A DNA stretch of 64,000 bases from Theocolax elegans (GCA_026168455.1 CM047425.1:41312711-41376710), one strand, 5' to 3'. Counted from the first letter of the stretch, positions 32,889-44,215 are shown. A program made the numbers and translations. The notes: a model not told the origin generated them from the letters alone.

Positions 32889-33934
32889 ATGTGGAGTTTA
32901 GTGGGGGGCTTTGCGACGAGACGTCGTTGCAATGAAATAAATAATACTTAATGTATTATATTATTTCGTATGTATATAGAATATTGTATGTTAAAATCTC
33001 GCACCTTGTTATTGTTTCGTGCGTTGCCTCTTCAAGGCCACGAAACACGCGTGTTTATGTCGACGACCGAGGATGTGTGCGAGCATCCGTATATACAATT
33101 GTTATTGTGTGTGTGTGTTGGGTACTTTTCGGGAATGCGACAATTCCCGATAAGCTGACTACGCTGCTGGTCTTGACCGCGACAGCATCGTAATAACACA
33201 TCGTCACGTTCAGTTTTGCGCGCCACGGGAAGTACCGGACCGGTTCGTCCGTGCTCCGGGAAGCCATACGCGAGTGCTCATGAGTTCGTGTAAGTGCAGT
33301 GCGAAGGACCAGATACCTCGGGTTGAGTGTTCCCCGAGATAGGCGAATCGCCGCGGCATCAGGCCGCGCCTGCAGACCACCGTCGAGGACGACAGGAAAC
33401 CGGGCCGACTCCACCGGCCAGCAGACGTCGGGGCGCCGACGCACACCAGGGCCTATGGACAAACCAGCCCGGTAAGTACCCGACATTGGTCGGTATACAT
33501 TAGAGTGTGTTGAGTGTGTGTGCACGTATGTTTGTTCTGTAGCACACCGGTGCTACCGAAAACGAATAGGTATTGCGCGGGGCGAGCACGGGGGCAGCCC
33601 CTGCTTGCCGCGTATATACCACGCGACCGGGAGAACGCCCCGTTCTTCATTCCGGACAGCTCCGTGTAATATTTCGGAATAAATACTTATTTATTTATTT
33701 TAGTATAACGGTCGCGTTATTCTTTTAATTATAAATTAGCCCGCAAACAACCTTTTCGATCCCCGATTTTCTTGCCACGTGTGTCGGTATAGAGGAGATC
33801 GTCCTATTTCCGCTACCGTGTTCCGACGGGTAAACTTATTAACCCACGGCGACGACAAAGACGCGTTCTTCGGGGCCGTCGTCCCTGTATTAAATTAATA
33901 AATAACTGGTATTAGGACGAAATACCACGTTACA
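32889..33934 (+). repeat. Gypsy 3' LTR (approximate start)
   Basis: Begins after the purine-rich tract near 32880-32925 (CAGGGAG/GTGGGGGGC; exact start uncertain) and ends at ...CCACGTTACA (33934), the LTR end shared with 1111-1316. It contains an AATAAA-type signal near 33680 and GC-rich stretches (33050-33660). No matching 5' LTR is present upstream of gag, because that side is replaced by the AT-rich block/PLE junctions. Open frames inside are not genes. Confidence 0.6.
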
Positions 33935-34154
33935 ATATATATATATATATATATAAACTTCCCAATAGGGGTTTATGACGCCCGACATGTTAAATTTGGA
34001 TCTTCTGTCTACTTCCCACCACTGGTTGGGGGTGGGCGGGTTATGGAGCCTTGGCGTCATAACCCGAAGGTCTCTCTTCCTCGTACTAAAGTACGTATCT
34101 TCCCTCTCTGTCATGGGCGCCATAAACCCCGAAATTTAAAATTATATATATATA
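33935..34154. other. Short spacer with (TA)n
   Basis: (TA)n at 33935-33953 and again at 34143-34154, framing ~190 bp with no recognised content. Confidence 0.6.
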
Positions 34155-34743
34155 TGAGGTATTCCACGTGAAGTGGTCCGAACAAAATTTTAAAATGCAC
34201 CAAATTTTGGGTACACATTGCAAATGTTTTTCAGAATACAGAGAAATTTTTTTAAGTAACTTCAAAAAAGCGAAAGTGTGTAAAGGAACACGAAATTTTA
34301 AAAAAAATTTAAATGGGAATTACCATGATAATATTTGTGAATTTTTTGTCTTTCTTCAAATTATCATAACTGTAAATAATAAAATAAATTGTGGCACACT
34401 TTCGCTTTTCTAAAGTTGAATATTGACATGTGTTTTGTGTGATATTGGCCTTGAGATTAGAAATTCTAACCCAGAAGGATAAATTCTAGACATATTTAGC
34501 AACGAATGTTACATATAATGTTCTCTAGTTAAAGTTGATAGATTTTGAGTTAAATAGCGGTGAACCCAGCTGGTGTTGAAAAAAACTTGGGAAAATTAAC
34601 TTTTTAATGATAGAATAACTTTTGAGCAAATAGATTACAGTACTTACAAAATTTTTCTGTATTCTGAAAAACATTTGCAATGTGTACCCAAAATTTGGTC
34701 CATTTTAAAATTTTGAGCGGACCACTTCACGTGGAATACCTCA
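34155..34743. mobile_element. MITE with ~97-bp terminal inverted repeats
   Basis: Left arm 34156-34252 starts GAGGTATTCCACGTGAAGTG. The right arm (ending 34743) is its reverse complement with only a few mismatches. A second nested inverted repeat (AAAAGCGAAAGTGTG near 34267 with its complement near 34396) makes a further hairpin. Both flanks are TATATATA, in keeping with TA-targeted insertion. No coding capacity. Confidence 0.9.
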
Positions 34744-34987
34744 TATATATATTTAAGTACTTAATGCATATTATTTCCAGTTATCTATACGCTTTTTTAA
34801 TATTCGTAAAGTCAATCCTGATATTTAATTGTATCATTTTAATTACTGAACCAATCGCATTTTATTTACAATAATTATTGTTTTGTATATTAAATTGTGA
34901 TGGTTGTAATAAAATAATATAACACACATTTTATTCGCTAAACAAGATAATTTGTTAATACAAAAATGAATTTAACGTTCACTGATA

Positions 34988-35728
34988 ACACAGCCACACA
35001 AAAAAAAAAAGTCAAAACCCACGGACCAGACCATATATACCTTATGTTTTTGAGGTCGCTGATTCCGACTCCGTAGTCCGTTTGACCCCATCACCTCAGG
35101 GTCAAGGTCAGGTCAAGGTCAAATTTACAAAATTAACGGCAACAAAGGTTTAACAGTATGCATATATGTTTTTGAGGTCGCTGATTCCGAATCCGTGGTC
35201 CATTTGACCGCATCACCTCAGGGTCAAGGTCAGGTCAAGGTCAAATTTACAAAATTAACGGCAACCAAGGTTTAACAGTATACATATATGTTTTTGAGGT
35301 CGCTGATTCCGAATCCGTGGTCCGTTTGACCCCATCACCTCAGGGTCAAGGTCAGGTCATGGTCAAATTTACAAAATTAACGGCAACCAAGGTTTAACAG
35401 TATACATATATATGTTTTTGAGGTCACTGATTCCGAATCCGTGGTCCGTTTGACCCCATCACCTCAGGGTCAAGGTCAGGTCATGGTCAAATTTACAAAA
35501 TTAACGGCAACCAAGGTTTAACAGTATACATATATGTTTTTGAGGTCGCTGATTCCGAATCCGTGGTCCATTTGACCCCATCACCTCTGGGTCAAGGTCA
35601 GGTCAAGGTCAAATTTACAAAATTAACGGCATCCAAGGTTTAACACTATACATATATGTTTTTGGGGTCGCCGAATCCGAATCGGTGGTCCGTTTGACTC
35701 CATCACCTCATAGTGAAGGTTATTTGAA
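34988..35728 (+). repeat. Left arm of foldback element, tandem 122-bp units
   Basis: Six units starting near 35043, 35164, 35286, 35411, 35534 and 35655, preceded by a terminal segment with A11 and ACGGACCAGACC. The innermost unit is the most diverged (CGCCGAATCCGAATCGG), matching the innermost right unit, which indicates old pairing or gene conversion between arms. Confidence 0.9.
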
Positions 35729-36958
35729 GGTATAGTGACGAAAGCGATAGTGACGAAGAAATTGAAAATGATGATGATGATGATGACGATGACGATATTT
35801 TCCTTCCAGCGGGCCAAAAAGACAAAAGCATAAAGTTATGGGCTCAAGATAAACTAAACGACCTAGTTAGAGAGTTTAACTTACCTAAAGATGGAGCAGA
35901 ACATTTTGTTTCATCTTTAAAAGGCATGAATCAGTTGGCAAAATCTACTAAAGTATCTTTTTACAGAACAAGAAGCAAAAGTTTCGAGCCATACTTTGAA
36001 GAAATGAATCATGATGGTGATAAAATAGTATATTGTAAAGACGTAAAAGGGATAATGAATGAAATTAAACCTAATGTGTATAAAGACGAAGAATGGAGAT
36101 TGTTCATAGATTCATCAAAAAGAAGTTTAAAAGCCGTATTACTACACAATAGCAACCACTATGCCTCAGTTCCTATAGCGCACTCCACTACAATGAAGGA
36201 AACATACGATAATCTCAAAATTATAATACAAAATATTCAGTATGATAAGCATAAATGGCGGATATGTGGTGATTTGAAAGTTTCTGGAATATTGTTAGGA
36301 CAGCAGTCTGGATTTACAAAGACGCCATGTTTCTTGTGCTTATGGGATAGTAGAGACCATGCAAAACACTATACAAATCATAAATGGCCTGAAAGAAAAT
36401 CTCTCGAAGTCGGAAAGAGTAACGTTATAGCTACTCCATTGGTTGATCCGAAAAGAGTTCTCATTCCTCCATTACACATAAAACTTGGTGTGATGAAACA
36501 ATTCGTTAAAGCTTTAGATAAAGATAGCCAGTGCTTCAAATACTTGGAAAGTAAATTTCCAAGTAAATCAGATGCAAAATTGAAGGAAGGTATTTTTGAC
36601 GGTCCAGAAATTAGAAAAATGATGGCTGATGACCAGTTTATTAGTTCCATGACAAACATTGTGAAAGCTGCATGGCTTAGCTTTAAGGAAGTTACTGAAA
36701 ACTTTTTGGGTAATCGCAGAAGCCCAAATTACAAAGTAATTGTATCTAAAATGGTTGAGAACTATGGAAATATGGGTTGCCTAATGAATTACAAACTACA
36801 TTTTCTGCACAATCACTTGGATAGTTTTCCTGAAAACTGTGCCGATTATAGCGAAGAACAGGGAGAGCGTTTTCACCAAGATGTTAAAGTAATGGAGAAG
36901 CGTTATCAAGGTAGATGGGATGCTAGTATGCTGGCCGACTACTGCTGGATGTTGAAAA
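35729..36958 (+). pseudogene. Captured gene fragment, conserved arthropod-type protein, function unknown
   Basis: One frame is open from ~35729 through the ATG at 35926 to the right arm, so both ends are lost: it starts in an acidic D/E run (SDESDSDEE, then nine Asp) and ends at WMLKSHYE, where arm sequence takes over. Distinct segments: RICGDLKVSGILLGQQSG, TPCFLCLWDSRDH, PPLHIKLGVMKQFVKAL, ENFLGNRRSPNY and EEQGERFHQDVKVMEKRYQG. I recall this as a multi-copy uncharacterised family in arthropods, possibly transposase-derived. No catalytic triad can be assigned. Confidence 0.65.
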
Positions 36959-37795
36959 GTCACTATGAGGTGATGGAGTCAAACGGACCACGGATTCGGA
37001 TTCGGCGACCCCAAAAACATATATGTATACTGTTAAACCTTGGATGCTGTTAATTTTGTAAATTTGACCTTGACCTGACCTTGACCCTGAGGTGATGGGG
37101 TCAAATGGACCACGGATTCGGAATCAGCGACCTCAAAAACATATATGTATACTGTTAAACCTTGGTTGCCGTTAATTTTGTAAATTTGACCTTGACCTGA
37201 CCTTGACCCTGAGGTGATGGGGTCAAACGGACCACGGGTTCGGAATCAGCGACCTCAAAAACATATATGTATACTGTTAAACCTTGGTTGCCGTTAATTT
37301 TGTAAATTTGACCTTGACCTGACCTTGACCCTGAGGTGATGGGGTCAAACGGACCACGGGTTCGGAATCAGCGACCTCAAAAACGTATATGTATACTGCT
37401 AAACCTATTATTTTGTAAATTTGACCTTGACCTGACCTTGACCCTGAGGTGATGGGGTCAAGCGGATCACGGATTCGGATTCGGCGACCCCAAAAACATA
37501 TATGTATACTGTTAAACCTTGGTTGCCATTAATTTTGTATATTTGACCTTGACCTGACCTTGACCCTGAGGTGATGCGATCAAATGGACTACGGATTCGG
37601 AATCAGCGACCTCAAAAACATATATGTATACTGTTAAACCTTGGTTACCGTTAATTTTGTAAATTTGACCTTGACCTCTTGACCCTGAGGTGATGGGGTC
37701 AAACGGACCACGGATTCGGAATCAGCGACCTCAAAAACATAAGGTATATATGGTCTGGTCCGTGGGTTTTGACATTTTTTTTTGTGTGGCTGTGT
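36959..37795 (-). repeat. Right arm of foldback element, tandem 122-bp units
   Basis: Inverted counterpart of the left arm with seven units (near 36970, 37090, 37210, 37330, 37445, 37568 and 37680). One unit is shortened near 37405 and one near 37675. It ends GTGTGGCTGTGT at 37795. Confidence 0.9.
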
Positions 37796-37824
37796 AATTT
37801 AAATAATATATTATCGGTCTTTCC

Positions 37825-38072
37825 GAACTAAATGCTTTATTTTTGGAATAAAGCCGTGCATCTTGCTGGCGTCGCAGTTCATTTTGCGACAGGCGTCTAA
37901 TGTACGATCTTCAGTTCCTTACTGAGGAGTCCAAACTAAGGATCGAGGACGAAGCGCCTTTAATCTTTATTGTAATTTTTGAAAAAGGCCTTTACTCTGG
38001 GAAATTCCACCAACCTTAGTGGACAAAGGGTAAATTGGGCCTGCATTATTCCAAAAATAAAGCATTTAGTTC
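37825..38072 (+). mobile_element. 248-bp inverted-repeat element with hammerhead core
   Basis: Perfect 27-bp terminal inverted repeats (left starts GAACTAAATGCTTTATTTTT, right is its complement). Inside, in order: a hammerhead-like RNA (37892-37958), then a hairpin TTTACTCTGGGAAATTCCACC...AGTGGACAAAGGGTAAA. Both internal parts are shared with the array at 62741-64000, so this is a diverged, shorter family member. It has no protein coding. Confidence 0.8.
37892..37958 (+). ncRNA. Diverged hammerhead ribozyme (type III)
   Basis: GGCG + TC (cleavage position), a short stem I (TAA/TTA), core CTGAGGA, stem II GTCC/GGAC, core GAAG and CGCC closing stem III. Against the 63-kb copies stem II changed from GACC/GGTC to GTCC/GGAC, so both strands changed and pairing is kept. 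The last base of GAAA is G, which can only wobble with the U before the cleavage site, and stem I is reduced to three pairs. Probably weak or inactive now. Confidence 0.65.
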
Positions 38073-38781
38073 TGAACAACCTAATAAATATTGTATTTTA
38101 TATGTGTTTTGTTTATTAAAAGCTAAAAATATTATAGTTATATATGTTCATTTAAAAAAAAAAGATTATATATTTGGGTTAACAAATTTAACTAAATAAT
38201 GCATAAATAATACAAGTAAAAAAATATTATTTTATAATCCTACATTATATCCTGAATCTCTACTCCAAAATAATATCGCTCGCTACCCCCGGAGACATAA
38301 AGCTAATCTTAGTCAAACAAGAGCAAGAAAATCATAATATATATTGATTTATTTCTAACAATAAATAATTAAATTGATGTATGTTAAAAACTCGCTTATT
38401 TGCATTATTCCTCTTTTTTTAGATAATTTATTGGCTAACATGATACGTTCATCTGATGAACCATGTACGGCTTTTTTTCATGTTCAGTTGGAATGACTGA
38501 AAAGAGTTTAAAAGAATAATTATTCTGCAGAAGACTAAAGTTGTATTAGAGTAGAGGATTCAAGGCCAAAAGGCATAAGAAGAAAGAGTTTCAAATATCA
38601 GAATAGCTCACATCAAAAGAATAAGAATATTAAAAAGCCAATACGTTTAAATAACTTACTCTAGTAGTGAAGATGAGACAGACAGAAACAAAAGAAAGTA
38701 TTTTCGAAATACACTCCTAAGGATAGAGCGTATGCAGTGAGTATTTTTTAATAATTATATTCAGTTTACTTGAATCAAGTT
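38073..38781. other. AT-rich spacer, no gene seen
   Basis: No supported coding or RNA feature on either strand. Confidence 0.6.
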
Positions 38782-39184
38782 TTAACCTTTAGAGTGCCGC
38801 AAAATGCCTAGATACGTAAAAAAATTTTACTCATTATTTTTCATCTAAATTGAGTGAAAATTCACGTTTTGAGAGGAACTCAAATTTCGGTTGATGGCGC
38901 CCTGTATAATGTTTTCCAAGCAATAATGACCCAAATTGACTTTAGTTGGTCAGATAAAACATAAATAATGCTAAAAACAAAAAAATAGTGCAATCGTTTT
39001 TTGAAATTTTGAAAATTTTAACATTAGCTACACCGTACCAGGCCGGGAGACGCCTGTAGACGTAAGAAGTCTGACTCGCCAACATCTTCACTTTGTTTGG
39101 CCCTAACTTAGGGACGTTAGACCACATTTGTACAGCAAAATGCGATTTACAAATTTTTCAAAACCTCGGCGCTCTAAGGGTTAA
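38782..39184. mobile_element. MITE flanked by TTAA (piggyBac-like)
   Basis: TTAA at both ends (38782-38785 and 39181-39184), and inverted ends CCTTTAGAGTGCCG on the left, CGGCGCTCTAAGG on the right. TTAA target duplication with CCYT ends is the piggyBac signature. 395 bp internal, non-coding. Confidence 0.75.
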
Positions 39185-39451
39185 GTATTTAATATGTGAT
39201 CATTTCTGCATTTATTTTAAAGTATATGAATATAATTACTATATTCATTCGTTTATTAGTATATTATTTTTATTTACTATTTCATCTTTTTTTATTACTA
39301 AATAACATTATTAAATTACATGTTAAAGTTATTTAAAGATATCTAATCTAACTATTTGAGTAAGATACTAACTGAATACAAAATTTTCAAGCTGGTAGAT
39401 AGTTTCTGTGTTAATATATGTATAGCAGCTACACTACAACTTTTTCAATTT

Positions 39452-39651
39452 TTTTTTTATTATTTTAACATCGCTCTTTTTATGCTCCCAAACCGGTGCT
39501 AATCAGTGACGGAGGTCATACGATGTCTTGGTGAAGAAAGCACCTGTTGAAAATACATTTGCCAGTGGTGCTGGTATCAATCGGCCGGGGCCGGGAATCG
39601 AACCTGGGACCTCCAGATTACGAGCCCGACGCCCTACCGACCGAGCCTAAA
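39452..39651 (-). mobile_element. tRNA-derived SINE
   Basis: On the minus strand a tRNA-like head starts GGCTCGGTCGGTAGGGCGTC (A-box-like) and has a perfect B box GGTTCGATTCC (39594-39604), followed by a ~110-bp body and an A-rich tail. TTTTTCAATTT flanks it on both sides (39441-39451 and 39652-39662) as an 11-bp target-site duplication. It is transcribed by RNA polymerase III in the family. Confidence 0.85.
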
Positions 39652-39662
39652 TTTTTCAATTT

Positions 39663-40345
39663 ACATTTATATTTCTTAAAATAATTTATTTAAAATTTTT
39701 GATATTCTATATTTTAGAACTGCAATACAAAGTTTGTTTTTCAGAAGACATCATTTTTAACTAATTGATGATTTTTATAAATACTTTATATTTAGGGAAA
39801 ACAGATGATTTTTTTGTGCTCTGATTTCTCTCTTGAATATTCCAAATTGGGAAAAGTAGTTCTAACACCTACTTTTTCGTGTATTGTGAAGAATCTTAAG
39901 AGATCTATTTGGGTAATTAATGAACTGGTCTATCGATGTGTCAATGATTCGGTTAATAAATTACAGAAGGTATCTGACAGACAATCGACACGTAAGCCAT
40001 TAACGCCAAAAAAGTTCGAGGTGAGTTAAACTTATATTTTAAGTATAAGTACTATGTCGAAGTTACCGTTACATATCTAATTCATGATAGATAATACGAA
40101 TCGGTTTCTTTATATAGTTATTTTGGATTACTAAAGACTAATAATCATATATATTTTGGAATCTATAATAAATAACCGTATTAATATTTCATTTAACATT
40201 GTTAAAAAAACAAAATATTTTTTATTAGAAATTATTGATAAACAATCATATATCATTATTTATTTTAAATTATATACTGCTTTTGTATCTAAATTTTATT
40301 ATAAACATTGAAATTGCTGTTATAATAGCAATATTATAAACATTG
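39663..40345. other. AT-rich stretch containing one possible exon
   Basis: Apart from the candidate exon listed next, no gene, RNA or repeat is seen. Confidence 0.5.
39796..40018 (+). CDS. Possible exon, BEN-domain-like (tentative)
   Basis: Preceded by a pyrimidine-rich tract and TTTAG, and followed by GTGAGT at 40019-40024, the consensus donor. The open frame between reads KVVLTPTFSCIVKNLKRSIW, then VINELVYRCVNDSVNKL and RKPLTPKKFE. The last part resembles the L-T/D-P-x-K-L end of BEN domains, which bind DNA in chromatin proteins. The resemblance is by eye only. No partner exon was found in the window, so it could also be a captured exon or chance. Confidence 0.3.
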
Positions 40346-41225
40346 TATGCTACTGGTACGGCCGGAGGGCCACAAAGCAGTGAACTGTGCGGACGTAATA
40401 AAGGACCCGCAGGAGGCTGGGGTACCGATCAGAAATTATTAGGGTACTCCAGATTAACCTCAACCACTGTGTAGTAGCCCAAGACCTTCTTAGAGAATAG
40501 AAGGCAGACATCGTCATCGTTAGCGAGGAGTATAGGGACCGAGAGAGCCCAAGCTGGGTGAGGGCCACTACCAGCAAAGCGGCCATCTCGGTGTGTGAAA
40601 AGCTACATATATCCTGCAATATGGCCGCCCCCGTTCCCGGCTTCACCTGGATAGAGGTGGCAGGTGTGCGTATTTACAGCTGCTACCTTCCGCCCAGTGA
40701 CACCACCCAGGACTTCGCAAAGTTTCTGGACGCCATAATTAACAGCGCACTATCCTCCTCTTTGCTCGTGGTAATCGGTGGGGACTTTAGCGTCTGGGCA
40801 GTGGAGTGGGGCAGCGCAAGGACGAACGTCCATGGACATCTTCTTCTCGACGCCTTCTCTACACTGGAGTTGGAGATCACTAACAAGGGACAACTACCAC
40901 GTATGCCAAAGAAGGCAAGTTGTCTATAGTCGACCTAACCTTCATCGGCCCGATCATGGTGGGGGAAGAGCTCGACTGGAGGGTTTGCGATCGATACACG
41001 GGTACCGACCATCAGGCTATTGTGTACTGGCTCCGGCTGACCGACAGGAGACCTGGAGCTAAACTGCGGCCGGTGAAGTAGTGATGGACATTAGCTTCCT
41101 TTGACCAAAAGGTATTTCTTTGCTTTCTGGAGAGGACAGCGGTGGAAGGAACACCCAACGAGAGGGCCCGCAACCTTGCGACGGTCATAACAGCGTCTTG
41201 CAACGCATCCATGACCACGAAATTA
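40346..41225 (+). pseudogene. R1-like LINE endonuclease fragment
   Basis: Plus-strand pieces in shifting frames: QINLNHC...DIVIVSEEY (40450-40540), TWIEVAGVRIYSCYLPPSDT, VVIGGDFSVWAVEWGS (40760-40830), LSIVDLTFI, TGTDHQAIVYW (40925-41040), then the post-endonuclease linker (ERARNLATVITASC, to 41225). This is an apurinic-type endonuclease of the R1/LOA kind (GDFNAWA-like motif with Asn changed to Ser). RT is missing. Stop at 40498 and frame changes near 40900 and 41080. Confidence 0.75.
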
Positions 41226-44215
41226 AATCCTCGTGGCCGACAACCAGTCTATTGGTAGTCAGAGAAAATAGCGAAGCTATTCAACTTTCTTTTAGTTTTT
41301 GGTTTGAGTTCCTATCAGTATACATTTTCTAGTTATAAACAATAAAAGCAAAAGTAATTTTCATTGAAATTATTGTTACATGTCGTATAACTTTCGTAAA
41401 AGTGGCCATTGGCAAGCAATAACTAGGCTTGCTTCATATTTTTATTTTACAAAAGACATACCAAAGTTAGGATAAGATCCGTTTCCCGGTGATCAAGTAC
41501 TTCCCCTGCAAGACAATTTTTTAATCAGTATGTTAGTCAACAAAAATGTTGCGCTACACTGTCGTAATTAGCAAATTTAGAGTATAATCAATCGCCTACA
41601 TGTATTTTAAGGTTTATCACGGGTGCTTAGACTTTGGGCACAAATGAGCCTAGAGGCACGGGATAATTTTTGAGGTAGCCGGGCCTAGAGCAATTAATCT
41701 ATTTTGATCGGATTTAATTTGTAATTCCTAGGGCGCCAGGCACTGAATAAACCGAGCAGTGCCACTCATAAATTTTTTACTAAATAGTCGCGTAGTATCC
41801 GCGTAAATAATAAATATTTTAATATCTTATTCCCGAATCCGACGTGGCTCAGTCGGAGTGTCGTGTGGTCGGAACGGCAGGGGTAAGGAATGTTAGATAG
41901 AGCAGATTGAACTTACAAACTAAGAGAAAAGCTCAACACTAAAATCTTAACTTAATAATTGGTCTTTAATTACTCAATTTCCTTATAGCTAAATCTTACA
42001 ATATTTACCATAGAAAATAAACAATATAGTGCGAAAGGCACATGAATTAAATTACTCTTAAAGGCAATTACTCCACTCTCCGAGATACTGAGGTTTACAA
42101 GTTAATATTAAGACAAATATAGCAAACATGAAGAAAATACAATTGAGAGAAGCTACTTCAAGTACGTAAAGGCCTGAAGGGCTAACGCCGCGCAAGGAGG
42201 CAACAGGCGTATGATTCTACGACGGCTCGTAAAATGGCCGCTTTCGGTACTTAGCTTTATTCTTCACTTCGGCTGCCGGGTTGTTCCTCGTCGGTACTTT
42301 ACACCTCTTTTCCACGACGGATAATTACAACCAACAAGCGGCCTCAATGCCTGGACTTTTTAGTAAATTAAATAATTTAAATAAAGGAGAACCCCCGCGA
42401 CACGGATGTGGATCTCGAGACGTCCAGCCACGTTGCCAGCCAGGAGGAAAGTCGACGAGCTCGGTACGCCGCTGCTCGTCGGAGGCTCACTCGCCCCGCT
42501 CTTCATGCTACGTGGGCGTAGCTGATTGGTTCGCCATTGTCGGGCCCTTGTGCTGGTGCTTCCTTCTCTCTGTTGCTCTCCCTGGTTCCTTCATAGGCAT
42601 CTATAAAGTACATAACTTGTACTATGTCTCTCAGTATTTTTCCACTGAGTAGAAATATTTAATCATATAAAAGCCCGATGACCAGGCAAGGCGAGAATTG
42701 CCTTGAATTTGAATTATTTGAGCAACAAAATGAGACGTTGTGTAACTTAGCTTTTAACTGCACGAGGCCGAGTTGAACTAGAGGCAGGCCGAGGGCTTCG
42801 CTAAGGTTGGTGCAAGTGCAGTTGCAACGATTTGGCGGAGCTTCCTATGTCTCAACTTCCGTTCTTCGTAAATTAGTTATAAAAAGCCTAGAGTAATTTG
42901 TATATTTTAGTCGTGATTATAAGGTTTTTTACAAATGACCTCAGACGCATGGTGGAGGGACTTTCATCCTGGTTGCTCAGGCAATACTTATCTATTTGCC
43001 GCGTTACAGGTTTTCAGTACATTTATAACATATTGTTTAATAAATGTGTATATTTTAATTTATATCATTATTTCACTGTTTTCTTAATCACTCATACATT
43101 TTTTTACAGTCAAGACAATATTCAAATAAGTTTTTATGAATTAATTATTCGTTAATTCATTAATAAAAATATAAATTTATTATAAATTCTTTATACTACT
43201 TAGAACTTTCTCCCTATTCTATGTAAATATATTCTGATTTCGGGATGAATAGTTTACTGAGGTCCACACTATGCATAATATTTTGATTTGCTTTTAAATA
43301 AATGTAAAGATAATTTCATACTGATTGTGGATGCCTTTCAGTATCGAAAAGGTCTCCCTGATTTCTAAATGAGGATTACAGTGTCGAAATTTTGATTAAA
43401 TATCCTGAGCATTTCCATTTGAATTCAATTGGTCTACCAGTACATGGTCATACAGATAATCAATCAATATGTATTGCAATTTCAGTTCTTAATCATTCAA
43501 TGATTTCATAATGTGTTTGACGGATTCCCTACTGAATCCGTAGGAATTCAATAACATTACCTGCTGAAACTAAATTAAATCTTTGTGAAATCAAAGTGAA
43601 TTTCATACTGATTCCAGCATTCAATGGGGTAAAAGTAAACAAAATCAAAATATATATACGAACGTGTTATTTATATAAATTTACTTTAATATAATTATTT
43701 TTGTAATAAATATATTTAATTTTTGATATATATATTTTGAAGTTTTGTTACCCTTCAAACTTAAAAATTACACTTCAAATTTTATTTCTTCCATGGGTCA
43801 ATATTGAATGCATAAAGTGCAAGTAAAATGTTTGCAATTTTATTTGAGTTGCTTATTGTTTGATGTTGTAAGTATTAAACAGTTGTAGTATATAATTTAC
43901 AAAAAGGAAAATAAAATAAATTTACTAATTTTTTATTATAAATGATTATATTTTCAATGCAAATAAACTTTAAAAGAAAATTTATATATTAATAAATAAA
44001 GAAATTTTAGCAGATATAGCACGAGAACCATTATATACAGCTAACTAGCCCTTCAGATTTTTTACTTCTCTAATCGCTACATTATTACATTATTTAGTTG
44101 CGCTATTGGTCGCGCACTACGTTCCTTATTTACTCTTCTTTACTATACAACAAGTTTTATCCGAATTCATTCACGCATAATTGAATTCCTTTTCTCGATT
44201 TTTGCTTCTTCCCTT
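41226..44215. other. Long spacer without supported gene
   Basis: Mostly AT-rich. A less AT-rich stretch at 41820-42660 includes a 123-codon plus frame (42281-42652) with no recognisable domain and a composition like non-coding DNA. I see no RNA gene, LTR or TIR pair I can support. Confidence 0.5.

Larger units (their letters stand above)
34988..37795. mobile_element. Foldback-type element enclosing a gene fragment
   Basis: 2.8 kb bounded by ACACAGCCACACA and its inverse. The arms are 740-840 bp long and consist of tandem ~122-bp subrepeats (six on the left, seven on the right), each holding TATGTTTTTGAGGTCGCTGA and GGTCAAGGTCAGGTCAAGGT-like segments. Between the arms, 35729-36958 is coding-like sequence. 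The layout recalls Drosophila foldback/Galileo elements. No transposase I can name and no target-site duplication were seen. Confidence 0.85.

Noticed and set aside
33055..33525. 156-codon minus-strand frame in the gypsy LTR
   Set aside because: Falls inside the 3' LTR, antisense, with no domain.
35000..37795. Regularly spaced repeats that might suggest a CRISPR array
   Set aside because: Units are contiguous 122-bp tandem copies arranged as inverted arms of a eukaryotic element; no unique spacers, no cas genes.
39594..39647. A functional tRNA gene on the minus strand
   Set aside because: A and B boxes are present but the acceptor stem does not close, and the 11-bp target duplication with A-tail shows a SINE.
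42281..42652. 123-codon plus-strand frame in a GC-richer stretch
   Set aside because: No domain, no biased codon use, no splice or start context beyond the ATG; looks like chance.
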